This document shows, piece by piece, positions 1-7,525 of a stretch of 47,617 bases of DNA. Position 1 is the stretch's first letter, and each line of letters opens with the position of its first letter. Source of the DNA: Blautia sp. (GTDB taxonomy: Bacteria > Bacillota > Clostridia > Lachnospirales > Lachnospiraceae); contig JAMPHB010000003.1 in assembly GCA_023663685.1 (NCBI GenBank), forward strand, positions 77,874 to 125,490. Reading direction: 5' to 3'. The notes below the pieces were generated by a model. It saw only the letters and a list, made by a program, of their open reading frames with translations, had not been told where the DNA came from and made no database searches. Both the position numbers and the translations under genes were made by a program.

Positions 1-63
1 ACGAACCAGGCGGACAGCATCGACGAGATGGTGAACGAGATGGAGAAGCTTCTGGGGGAATAG
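1..63 (+). CDS. C-terminal tail of a probable methyl-accepting chemotaxis protein (partial)
   Basis: Only the last 20 codons are in the window, ending in TAG. The residues (TNQADSIDEMVNEMEKLLGE) are helical and acidic. They align by eye with the ends of the two receptors at 202-1673 and 45805-47280, which close with the pattern T-x-E-Q-x-x-G-[ML]-E-x-I-[LV]-x-S-M. A third tandem receptor is therefore the best guess. The stretch is too short for certainty; any protein ending in a coiled coil would look similar. Confidence 0.4.
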   Translation, partial: TNQADSIDEMVNEMEKLLGE

Positions 64-93
64 GCGGGTACTGGCATTAAAATTTCAGAATTT

Positions 94-148
94 AGCGAAA
101 AATGACGAAAAACACAGAATATACTTGTGCTTTTTGTCATTTTTTGCT
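94..148 (+). terminator. Long AT-rich hairpin between two receptor genes
   Basis: Two 23-base arms (94-116 and 126-148) are imperfect inverted repeats around a 9-base loop. The left arm starts AGCGAAAAATGAC and the right arm ends GTCATTTTTTGCT. Two of the non-identical positions can form G-U pairs in RNA and one is a mismatch. It lies 30 bases after the stop at 63 and about 50 bases before the next start. The position suits a terminator of the upstream gene, although the U-run is inside the stem rather than after it. Confidence 0.45.
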
Positions 149-201
149 AACATGGGATTGCTATACAAACTAAAAGGCATAAGTTTAGGAGGAACAGTAC
201 C

Positions 202-1673
202 ATGAATTTAGAGATTTTACAAAACGAAGAGCGGCGGATGAACATGATTTTCTTTATTTTTGATCTGACGATACCTGTCGTCGCTTTGTTGTATGTGTTG
301 TTTTTTAACGGGGCTTCCCTGCGGGATATTGTCGTTCTTTTGATGCCTCTCTCGGGGGGGTAATTAAGCTATTCGAGAAAGCTCTTGGGAAGTATGCAAA
401 ATACCTGTATGCATGTGTGTTGCCGGTAGTTGGAGCGGTGACGATCGTGGTCGGTACTCCGGCGTGTTATGGCGCTATGGTAGAGGCATATTTCCTTGTT
501 TTGTTTATGACTGTTCCTTATTATGATTATAGTCTTGTCAAGGTATGCACCATTGTCACAATCGGCGTGAATTTTGTCGGTCTGCTGATTTTCAGGGATG
601 CATACCTTTCTATGTATACGTTTCCAATCTGGATATTTGCGTGGATGGTGTATGTACTGGCTGTCGCGGTTGCCTTCCTCATTATTAACCGGGCGAGATC
701 TTTGTTCATGGAGGTGGAGGAGAAGGAGAAGCGGGTGGAATCCGTGCTTAAGGACGTAGAGAGTACCTTTGAGGGTCTGCAGTCCGCTTCCGATTCCATC
801 TACAATTCCCTGCACAGCTTCGAGGAGAGCACCTCGGGAATCGCCGCCTCCACCGAAGAAATTTCCAACAGTGCGAACCAGCAGATCGCGCATGTGGAGG
901 GATCTCTTGAGATATTCAACGATTTGAGCAGCCGGATTTTAAGCTCCGAGGAGCGGGTGGCGCAGACAGTTGCGAATATGCAGCAGCTCAAGGCGAAGAA
1001 CGACGAGGGTATTGTTGCCATCGGAGAGCTCTCCAAGAAGTTTGATGAGAATATCAGATCCACGCAGGTGGCTTCCGAGGGTGTGGTTTCGCTGGCGCAG
1101 AAATCCAGCTCCATCGGCGAGATTATCGAGAGCATCAGCCAGATTGCCAAGCAGACGAACCTGCTGGCATTAAACGCGGCCATTGAGGCGGCGCGTGCGG
1201 GCGAGGCAGGAAAAGGTTTCGCGGTGGTTGCCGATGAGATTAACGGTCTGTCCGCAGAGTCGGCGGCGGCGACCCAGAAGATTAACGCTATCCTTAAGGA
1301 CGTGATCGCGACTGTGCAGGATACCAACACAGTCATTGATAAAAATAATTCCATTGTGCAGGAATCCAATGTACAGCTGGATGACACGGTAAAAATCTTT
1401 GAGACGATGCTTCACTCCTCCGAGGAGGTGCTGGCGGTTGCCGATGTGCTTAAGCAGGAGCTGGCGGATATCGTCGCATTAAAGGAGCGCCTGCTGTCCG
1501 CGATGGAGCAGGTGGAGGATATCTCCCAGAAATCCGTACAGAACACCTCGGAGATCAGCACATCCACGCAGGAGCAGTCGCTTGGCATGGAGAAGATTCT
1601 GGAATCCATGGAGCGGGTGCAGGAGGGCATGAACCAGCTTTCCCGCGTGCTGAACGGGGAGGAGCCACGCTAA
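202..1673 (+). pseudogene. Methyl-accepting chemotaxis protein, frameshifted at a 7-G run
   Basis: A chemoreceptor gene starts at the ATG at 202, behind a good ribosome binding site (TAGGAGG, 186-192), and reads 53 codons of membrane-type sequence before a TAA at 361. The reading then continues in another frame ([20 protein letters not shown]) to the stop at 1673. Adding one G to the run of seven at 354-360 joins both parts into a 490-residue protein. The intact paralogue at 45805-47280 has 491 residues and aligns across the junction (LGKYAKY against LGGYAKY). The rebuilt protein has about six membrane helices in the first ~170 residues, no HAMP domain and no evident large extracellular domain. 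A long coiled-coil signalling domain follows, with the receptor hairpin [18 protein letters not shown] near 1153-1206. As read it is broken: either a real pseudogene, a phase-variable gene, or a sequencing error in a homopolymer. Confidence 0.8.
354..360 (+). repeat. Run of seven G at the frameshift site
   Basis: Seven consecutive G directly precede the premature TAA (361-363). Eight G, or five, would restore the receptor frame. At least four other 7-G runs in the window (15623-15629, 20983-20989, 45463-45469, 45990-45996) lie inside open frames as Gly-Gly codons, so the run itself is not rare here. Confidence 0.8.
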
Positions 1674-1686
1674 GAAGGCTAATATA

Positions 1687-1717
1687 GGCATACCGCTTGT
1701 CCGGTATGCCTTTTTTG
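1687..1717 (+). terminator. Rho-independent terminator after the receptor gene
   Basis: A perfect 9-bp stem (GGCATACCG at 1687-1695, CGGTATGCC at 1702-1710) with a 6-base loop is followed by six T. It separates the receptor from the pyrE cluster. Confidence 0.9.
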
Positions 1718-1764
1718 TGGATTTCTGTGGTCTGCTGTTTTTTGTGAATCTGCGAATTCCGCAA

Positions 1765-1793
1765 TTGAAAAAAGCGAAAAGGCATGGTAGAAT
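1765..1793 (+). promoter_or_regulatory. Promoter of the pyrE cluster
   Basis: TTGAAA at 1765-1770, a 17-base spacer, and TAGAAT at 1788-1793. A TG one base before the -10 element gives an extended -10. The likely transcript start is near 1800, about 30 bases before pyrE. I see no riboswitch or attenuator in the short leader. Confidence 0.7.
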
Positions 1794-1832
1794 AGGAGGG
1801 AATGCATAGATAATAAAGGAGCTTTGACGGAT

Positions 1833-2510
1833 ATGGAACAATACAAGCAGGAATTTATTGAGTTTATGGTGGAGAGCGACGTGCTGAAATTCGGTGATTT
1901 TACGCTGAAAAGCGGCAGGAAGTCTCCATTTTTTATGAATGCGGGGGCATATGTGACCGGAAGCCAGCTCATGCGGCTGGGTGAATATTACGCGCGGGCG
2001 ATCCACAAGAGCTTTGGCGACGACTTTGACGTGCTGTTCGGGCCGGCATACAAGGGCATTCCCCTTGCCGTGGCCTGCGCGATTGCTTATGCAAAGCTGT
2101 ACGGGAAGGAAATCCGCTATTGCAGTAACCGCAAAGAGGAGAAAGATCACGGGGACGCCGGGATTCTGCTGGGAAGCAGCTTAAAGGACGGGGACAGGGT
2201 GGTATTCATTGAGGACGTGACGACCTCCGGCAAGTCCATCAGCGAGACGCTTCCGATCGTAAAGGCGCAGGCGAAGGTGGATATCGTCGGACTGATGGTA
2301 TCCCTAAACCGCATGGAGGTGGGGCTTTCCGGGAAACTGGGAGCGCTGGATGAGATTCAGCAAAGCTATGGCTTTCCCGCCCGGGCAATCGTTACAATGG
2401 AGGAAGTGGTGGAACACTTGTACAATCGCGAATGCCAGGGCAGAGTGGTGATCGACGATACGATGAAAAACGCAATCGATGAGTATTACCGACAGTATGG
2501 CTGCAGGTAA
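1833..2510 (+). CDS. pyrE: Orotate phosphoribosyltransferase
   Basis: Makes orotidine 5'-phosphate from orotate and PRPP, the fifth step of UMP synthesis, in the cytoplasm. The protein has 225 residues, normal for PyrE. It shows the N-terminal FGDFTLKSGRKSPFF block that binds orotate and the PRPP-binding loop VVFIEDVTTSGKS near residues 125-137. A TTG at 1824 in the same frame lies only two bases after AAAGGAG (1815-1821), while the ATG at 1833 is 11 bases away; I chose the ATG because the family usually begins MEQYKxEFIEFM. The gene overlaps the next one by 32 bases. It is separated from other pyr genes and heads a cluster with purine genes. Confidence 0.93.
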   Translation: MEQYKQEFIEFMVESDVLKFGDFTLKSGRKSPFFMNAGAYVTGSQLMRLGEYYARAIHKSFGDDFDVLFGPAYKGIPLAVACAIAYAKLYGKEIRYCSNRKEEKDHGDAGILLGSSLKDGDRVVFIEDVTTSGKSISETLPIVKAQAKVDIVGLMVSLNRMEVGLSGKLGALDEIQQSYGFPARAIVTMEEVVEHLYNRECQGRVVIDDTMKNAIDEYYRQYGCR

Positions 2511-2970
2511 GACAGGGAAACGCTATAAGACTTTATGGCGGATTTTGTTTGCAGCGTATCTGATCCTCCTTTTTTACTTTCTGTTCTTCTCCGAGGGGCT
2601 GGGCAGAAGACCCATGGAGGGGGAATACCGGTATAACCTCACTCTGTTCCGGGAAATCAGACGCTACATGGAGCACCATGAGCAGCTGGGAATCAAATCT
2701 GTGCTCTTAAATGTGCCGGGAAATGTGCTGGCGTTTCTGCCCTTTGGCTTTTGCTGGCCCCTGCTTTGGGAGCGCAGGGCGACCGGCTTTGTGACGACGC
2801 TGTGCGCGTTTTCCTTAAGCCTTCTGGTGGAAATCACCCAGCTGATGTTTAAGCTGGGCAGCTTTGATGTGGACGATCTGTTGCTGAATACCCTCGGGGG
2901 CTTCCTGGGGTATCTGGTGTGTATACTGTGCAATAAAACAAAACGAAAAAGGACGAAGAAGGAAACGTGA
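2479..2970 (+). CDS. VanZ-like membrane protein
   Basis: A 163-residue protein with about four hydrophobic segments: near residues 20-40, 75-95, 102-120 and 135-150. The pattern N-V-x-G-N-V-L-A-F-L-P-F-G, followed by E-I-T-Q and DVDDLLLNTLGGxLGY, is typical of the VanZ-like family. VanZ of the vanA cluster gives low-level teicoplanin resistance; most VanZ-like proteins have no known role. The start at 2479 lies inside pyrE without a clear ribosome binding site, so translation is probably coupled; an ATG at 2497 is an alternative. It stands about 9 kb upstream of a VanR/VanS-like pair in the same cluster, but no vanHAX genes are present. Confidence 0.85.
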   Translation: MSITDSMAAGKTGKRYKTLWRILFAAYLILLFYFLFFSEGLGRRPMEGEYRYNLTLFREIRRYMEHHEQLGIKSVLLNVPGNVLAFLPFGFCWPLLWERRATGFVTTLCAFSLSLLVEITQLMFKLGSFDVDDLLLNTLGGFLGYLVCILCNKTKRKRTKKET

Positions 2971-3299
2971 ATCGGAGACGAAGACGGCAGAGAGGCTACA
3001 AATTCACAGAGAAAACGCACTCGAAGAAGGGAGTCGCGGCGACCGTGCTGGCTACAGCGCTTTTAGTATTGTTCGCGGTCTTTTTCTATCTCTCCTTTTC
3101 GGGTGGGGGGAATCTGAACACATATTTTGGCAGTGCAGGCGTGTTTGCCATGCTCATCTCGGTGGTGGCAATAGCGCTTGCGGTGGGAAGTCTCGGGGAG
3201 GAAGATTCCTTTAAGCTCTTTCCGCGGCTGGGGCTCTTTTTGTCCCTGCTGGACGCTTTCTGCTGGATTGGCACTTATGTCGTTGGATTTATGCAATAA
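2967..3299 (+). CDS. Small membrane protein of unknown function
   Basis: A 110-residue protein starting at a GTG that overlaps the stop of the previous gene (GTGA). The N-terminus is very basic (MNRRRRRQRG). Three hydrophobic segments follow, near residues 23-42, 55-72 and 84-107, joined by short polar loops (SFSGGGNLNTYF, GEEDSF). The basic tail suggests the N-terminus stays inside the cell. It resembles small uncharacterised membrane proteins common in Lachnospiraceae; I recall a DUF6142-type family but cannot confirm it. The four-base overlap implies coupled translation with the VanZ-like gene. Confidence 0.7.
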   Translation: MNRRRRRQRGYKFTEKTHSKKGVAATVLATALLVLFAVFFYLSFSGGGNLNTYFGSAGVFAMLISVVAIALAVGSLGEEDSFKLFPRLGLFLSLLDAFCWIGTYVVGFMQ

Positions 3300-3319
3300 A
3301 ATAAAAGGAGATAAAAGTA

Positions 3320-5359
3320 TTGAGCAGTCAGAGTTTATTTCACGATACGAACGAGGAGCATAAGGAGCGGCTCGCCCTTGTGACAGAGCGTATGAAGGAG
3401 CTTGCAGCGCAGGGTGCGGACGCAGTTCCAGGACAGTACCGGCAGTATTTTGTGCAGACCGCAGAGCTGTTGCTTTTGCAGTCTGCGATTGCGCAGCGCG
3501 CGGCAGACGGGCTGTCGCAGCTGACGAAGGAGGAAGGGCAGGACTATAATCAGCGGCTGTTTTCGGATATTCAGGGAGAGGGATATGAAAAGAGCTATGC
3601 CAATCCCTCCTGTGCAGGTGCACAGCTCGGGGAGTATGCGCAGCTGCTTTGCGCGCTGAATGCGGAGATTCACGGCATTAGCCGCCGCGCTTTCGACGGC
3701 GATTACCGCTATGTCTGCATATATGCAGAATTGTTTGTGGAAATCTACAATTGCTTTGAGGCAGGGGCAGACAAAGAGGAGATCTCCGGCATCCTCTACT
3801 CCTTTATGCACGACTATGCGGATCTCTTCTGTGCGGAGAAAATCCGGCGCATGATTCTTCCTGCATATGACAGAATCCAGAGGCTGGTCATGGATTCCGA
3901 TTTGTCGGACACGGCGTATCTGTACCGGTACGGGCTTTATATCGGTGAGGACGAGAGGAAAATCAGCGAATTCCTGGCAGGCATGAAGGAGGAGGAGCTG
4001 CAGGCGATGGCGGATACCTTCACCGAGGGCTTCCGCATCGGCTTTATCACCACGGGAAAGGACATAAGCATCAAGTCTGTCGTGCAGATCAGCTATCCCA
4101 TCGGATTTGAGCGCATGGTGAGGGCGGCGGTGAAGAATTTTGCGAAACTGGGACTCAACCCGGTCATGGCGCCCTATTCCGCCTCCGCAGACCGGCAGTT
4201 TGCATACGACCACAAGGAGGACGAGGCGCTCTGGCTCGACAATGCGCTCATTCAGCGCAGGCTTGAGGTCAGGAGGCTCACCTGGGAAAAATACAAAGAG
4301 CAGGCGCCGCAGTACGCAGGCCCGGCAGTTGTTGAGACTTTCGGCATCCCGCCCTTTTCTCCCGAGCAGAAGCCCGGGCGGCTGTCTTACTCTGAGAAGC
4401 AGCAGGAGCTTACCGTCTATGAGACTGGCGAGGAGCTGCGCCTTTGCAACGAGGCAATCCACGGCGAGGAGAGAAGCTTCACCATCATCGCCTACCCGCT
4501 GCCCTCCATCGGGGAGCGTTTTGCGGAGATTTTTGCAGAGACCGTGAAGATCAATACCCTGGACTATAATCTCTATCAGACCATGCAGCAGAAGCTCATC
4601 GACCTCCTGGACACCGCCGACAGAGTGCATATCGTGGGCACCAATGGCAACCGCACGGATCTCTATGTCAAAATCCATGACCTTAAGGATCCTGAGAAAG
4701 AGACGGCATTTGAGAACTGTGTGGCGGACGTCAACATTCCGGTGGGAGAGGTCTTCACTTCCCCGACTTTAAAGGGGACGGAAGGGAAGCTCCATGTCTC
4801 GCAGGTGTATCTGAACGAGCTGAATTTCCTGAATCTGGAGCTGGACTTTGCGGAGGGGCAGATTTGTGCCTATAACTGTACGAATTTTGCTACGGAGCAG
4901 GAGAATAAGAAATATATCGAGGACAACGTGCTCTTTCACCACAAGACGCTCCCCATGGGCGAGTTTGCGATAGGCACGAACACGGCGGCCTACCGTATGG
5001 CGAGGGTGTATGACATTGCGGACAAGCTTCCCATTCTGATCGCGGAAAAGACGGGCCCGCACTTTGCCGTGGGAGATACCTGCTACACCTATGAGGAGGA
5101 CAATATGACCTACAATCCTGACGGCAAGGCGATTGTCGCCAGAGAGAACGAGCTGACAGCCCCGTGCAGGGAGGACAGGAGCAAGGCGTATTTTAATTGT
5201 CATACCGACATCACGATCCCCTACGACGAGCTGGGGGCGATTACGGTGATTCGAAAGGACGGCACGCAGGCAGACGTCATAAGGGACGGCCGTTTTGTCG
5301 TGGAGGGCACGGAGGCCTTAAATGAGCCCCTGGATGCGCTCCTGGAGAAAGGAGAGTAA
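3320..5359 (+). CDS. M29-type metallo-aminopeptidase with a long N-terminal extension
   Basis: Removes N-terminal residues from peptides in the cytoplasm, using two divalent metals. The C-terminal part matches family M29 (AmpS/AmpT). The expected metal ligands are in order: E477 in GEVFTSP, E548 in EFAIGTN, H581 in HFAVGD, and H628 and D630 in CHTDI, with a Tyr after H581. The protein has 679 residues, whereas classical M29 enzymes have about 410, so roughly 270 residues of mostly helical sequence lie in front. The start is a TTG with a strong AAAGGAG (3304-3310) nine bases upstream. It lies between the VanZ-like genes and purE with short gaps. Its presence may be accidental to nucleotide synthesis or may supply amino acids for it; that is inference. 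Confidence 0.85.
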   Translation: MSSQSLFHDTNEEHKERLALVTERMKELAAQGADAVPGQYRQYFVQTAELLLLQSAIAQRAADGLSQLTKEEGQDYNQRLFSDIQGEGYEKSYANPSCAGAQLGEYAQLLCALNAEIHGISRRAFDGDYRYVCIYAELFVEIYNCFEAGADKEEISGILYSFMHDYADLFCAEKIRRMILPAYDRIQRLVMDSDLSDTAYLYRYGLYIGEDERKISEFLAGMKEEELQAMADTFTEGFRIGFITTGKDISIKSVVQISYPIGFERMVRAAVKNFAKLGLNPVMAPYSASADRQFAYDHKEDEALWLDNALIQRRLEVRRLTWEKYKEQAPQYAGPAVVETFGIPPFSPEQKPGRLSYSEKQQELTVYETGEELRLCNEAIHGEERSFTIIAYPLPSIGERFAEIFAETVKINTLDYNLYQTMQQKLIDLLDTADRVHIVGTNGNRTDLYVKIHDLKDPEKETAFENCVADVNIPVGEVFTSPTLKGTEGKLHVSQVYLNELNFLNLELDFAEGQICAYNCTNFATEQENKKYIEDNVLFHHKTLPMGEFAIGTNTAAYRMARVYDIADKLPILIAEKTGPHFAVGDTCYTYEEDNMTYNPDGKAIVARENELTAPCREDRSKAYFNCHTDITIPYDELGAITVIRKDGTQADVIRDGRFVVEGTEALNEPLDALLEKGE

Positions 5360-5363
5360 GTAT

Positions 5364-5864
5364 ATGTCAAAAGTAGGAATTATTATGGGCAGCGATTCGG
5401 ATCTCAAGGTGATGAGCGCTGCAGCAAAGACCCTGGAGGAGTTCGGCGTGGAGTACGAGATGGTGATCATCTCTGCCCACCGCGACCCTGCCGCCCTCAC
5501 CGACTGGGCGCAAAATGCGGGGGAGAGGGGACTTAAGAGCATCATCGCGGGCGCGGGCATGGCAGCCGCCCTTCCGGGCATGTGCGCCGCCCTAAGCGCT
5601 CTTCCGGTCATCGGCGTGCCCCTGTCCGGCAAAAATCTCCAGGGCATGGATGCGGTATTTTCCATTCTGCAGATGCCCCCGGGAGTTCCGGTAGCGACTG
5701 TGGCGATCGACGGCGCGAAAAATGCCGCGATTCTGGCCGTGCGGATGCTGGCGGTCAGCGATGATGCGCTGCGGGAGAAGCTGCGGGCGTTCATGCGCAC
5801 CCAGAAGGAGCAGGTGGCGGCAAAGAACGAGAGGCTGCAGGAGGTCGGATATCAGCAGTATTAA
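5364..5864 (+). CDS. purE: N5-carboxyaminoimidazole ribonucleotide mutase
   Basis: Moves the carboxyl group of N5-CAIR to give CAIR in purine synthesis. It has 166 residues, a normal class I length, with the starting block GIIMGSDSDL and the conserved SAHR motif. The ATG at 5364 follows AAAGGAG (5348-5354); reading further upstream would overlap the peptidase gene. Two positions differ from the class I pattern I know: SAHRTP reads SAHRDP, and GGAAHLPGM reads GMAAALPGM, losing a His. No purK was found in this window. The next gene begins ten bases after the stop. Confidence 0.92.
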   Translation: MSKVGIIMGSDSDLKVMSAAAKTLEEFGVEYEMVIISAHRDPAALTDWAQNAGERGLKSIIAGAGMAAALPGMCAALSALPVIGVPLSGKNLQGMDAVFSILQMPPGVPVATVAIDGAKNAAILAVRMLAVSDDALREKLRAFMRTQKEQVAAKNERLQEVGYQQY

Positions 5865-5874
5865 GGAGGGAATT

Positions 5875-6900
5875 ATGGATTACAAGAATTCAGGTGTAGA
5901 TATTGAGGCCGGATACCGGTCGGTAGAGCTGATGAAGCAGTATGTGAAGGGCACGATGCGCCCGGAGGTGCTGGGAGGGCTCGGCGGATTTTCCGGCGCT
6001 TTTTCCCTAAAGGGGATACGGAATATGGAAAATCCGGTATTGCTGTCAGGGACCGACGGCGTGGGGACGAAGATTAAGCTGGCGTTTCTGCTGGACAAGC
6101 ATGACACCATCGGTATCGACTGTGTGGCCATGTGTGTCAACGACGTGGCATGTGCCGGGGGTGAGCCTTTATTCTTTTTAGATTATATTGCCTGTGGGAA
6201 GAATTATCCCGAGAAGACCGCCTCTATTGTCAGCGGTGTTGCCGAGGGCTGTAAGCAGGCGGGCTGCGCGCTGATCGGCGGGGAGACCGCAGAGCATCCG
6301 GGGCTCATGCCGGAGGACGAGTACGATCTGGCGGGCTTTGCCGTGGGCGTGGTGGACGAGAAGGACATCATCAGCGGGGACAGCCTTAAGGCGGGCGATG
6401 TGCTGGTCGGGCTGGCAAGCTCCGGCGTGCATTCCAATGGCTTTTCGCTCGTGCGCAACATTTTCCGCATGACGGAGCAGAGCCTGCGCACCTATGTGGA
6501 CGAGCTGGGGACGACGCTGGGGGAGGCGCTTCTGACGCCGACCCGCATCTATGTGAAGGCGCTCTCCTCCATAAAGGCGGCCGGCGTGACGGTGAAGTCG
6601 TGCAGCCACATTACGGGGGGCGGCTTTTATGAGAATATTCCCCGTATGCTCCCGGAAGGGCGGCACGCGGTGATCGAGAAAAACAGCTACCGTATTCCCG
6701 CCATTTTCCCGCTGATGCAAAAAGAGGGAAATGTGGAGGAGCATGTGATGTACAACACTTACAATATGGGGCTTGGCATGGTGCTGGCCGTTGCTCCCGG
6801 GGATGTGGATAAGACGATGGAGGCCGTAAAAGCCGCGGGGGATACCCCCTATGTGGTGGGACATATTACAGAGGGTGAGAAAGGTATAACATTATGCTAA
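5875..6900 (+). CDS. purM: Phosphoribosylformylglycinamidine cyclo-ligase (AIR synthetase)
   Basis: Closes the imidazole ring of AIR using ATP. It has 341 residues, as expected. Motifs of the PurM/SelD ATP-binding superfamily are clear: LLSGTDGVGTKIKLA near residues 58-72, CVNDVxCxGxEPLFFLDY near 89-106, GGETAEHPG near 138-146 and SSGVHSNGFSLVR. The ATG at 5875 has AAGGAGGG five bases upstream. It overlaps purN by seven bases, so translation is probably coupled. Confidence 0.95.
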   Translation: MDYKNSGVDIEAGYRSVELMKQYVKGTMRPEVLGGLGGFSGAFSLKGIRNMENPVLLSGTDGVGTKIKLAFLLDKHDTIGIDCVAMCVNDVACAGGEPLFFLDYIACGKNYPEKTASIVSGVAEGCKQAGCALIGGETAEHPGLMPEDEYDLAGFAVGVVDEKDIISGDSLKAGDVLVGLASSGVHSNGFSLVRNIFRMTEQSLRTYVDELGTTLGEALLTPTRIYVKALSSIKAAGVTVKSCSHITGGGFYENIPRMLPEGRHAVIEKNSYRIPAIFPLMQKEGNVEEHVMYNTYNMGLGMVLAVAPGDVDKTMEAVKAAGDTPYVVGHITEGEKGITLC

Positions 6901-7523
6901 AAATTGCGGTGTGTGTCTCCGGCGGGGGCACAAATCTTCAGGCAATCATGGATGCGATCGACAATGGAAGCATCGAAGATACCTCCATTGCGGTGGTGAT
7001 CAGCAACAATCCGGGGGCTTACGCGCTGGAGAGGGCGAATCGCCACGGTATCCCGACGGCTGCCATCAGCCCGAAGGATTATGAGAGCAGAGAAAGCTTC
7101 AATGCGGTCTTTTTGGAAAAACTCGATTCTTACGAAGTGGATCTGGTGGTGCTGGCGGGCTTTCTGGTGGTGCTGCCGGCGGAGATGATCGCGCGCTACC
7201 GCAACCGGATCATCAATATCCATCCCTCCCTGATCCCCTCCTTCTGCGGTAAGGGCTGTTACGGCTTAAAGGTGCATGAGGCGGCGCTGGCGCGGGGCGT
7301 GAAAGTCACGGGTGCGACGGTGCACTTTGTGGACGAGGGCACGGATACGGGGCCGATTATTCTGCAGCAGGCGGTGTGCGTGCAGGCGCAGGATACGCCG
7401 GAAATTTTACAGCGCAGGGTGATGGAGCAGGCGGAATGGGTGATTCTACCGCGGGCGATTGACTGGATTGCAAAGGGAAAAGTGTCCGTAACAGACGGAC
7501 ATGTACAGATAGAAGGAGAATAG
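6894..7523 (+). CDS. purN: Phosphoribosylglycinamide formyltransferase
   Basis: Transfers the formyl group of 10-formyl-THF to GAR. It has 209 residues, with VSGGGTNLQAI at the phosphate-binding N-terminus. The catalytic segment INIHPSLIPSFCGKGCYG carries the Asn-His pair, and the conserved Asp is in HFVDEGTDTGPII. The family usually reads HPSLLPxFxGxxA here, so this is a normal variant. It starts inside the end of purM and ends two bases before purD. Confidence 0.95.
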   Translation: MLKIAVCVSGGGTNLQAIMDAIDNGSIEDTSIAVVISNNPGAYALERANRHGIPTAAISPKDYESRESFNAVFLEKLDSYEVDLVVLAGFLVVLPAEMIARYRNRIINIHPSLIPSFCGKGCYGLKVHEAALARGVKVTGATVHFVDEGTDTGPIILQQAVCVQAQDTPEILQRRVMEQAEWVILPRAIDWIAKGKVSVTDGHVQIEGE

Positions 7524-7525
7524 TT

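Noticed and set aside
1794-1832. A PyrR or purine riboswitch leader before pyrE
   Set aside because: The leader is only about 40 bases and shows no structured element.
3335-4678. A 447-codon open frame on the minus strand inside the M29 peptidase gene
   Set aside because: It is a GC-driven shadow of a gene with clear metal-ligand motifs; its translation has no recognisable domain and it has no ribosome binding site.
5722-5874. An N-terminal extension of purM into purE
   Set aside because: The extension is Arg/Cys-rich shadow sequence, and the ATG at 5875 has a strong AAGGAGGG.
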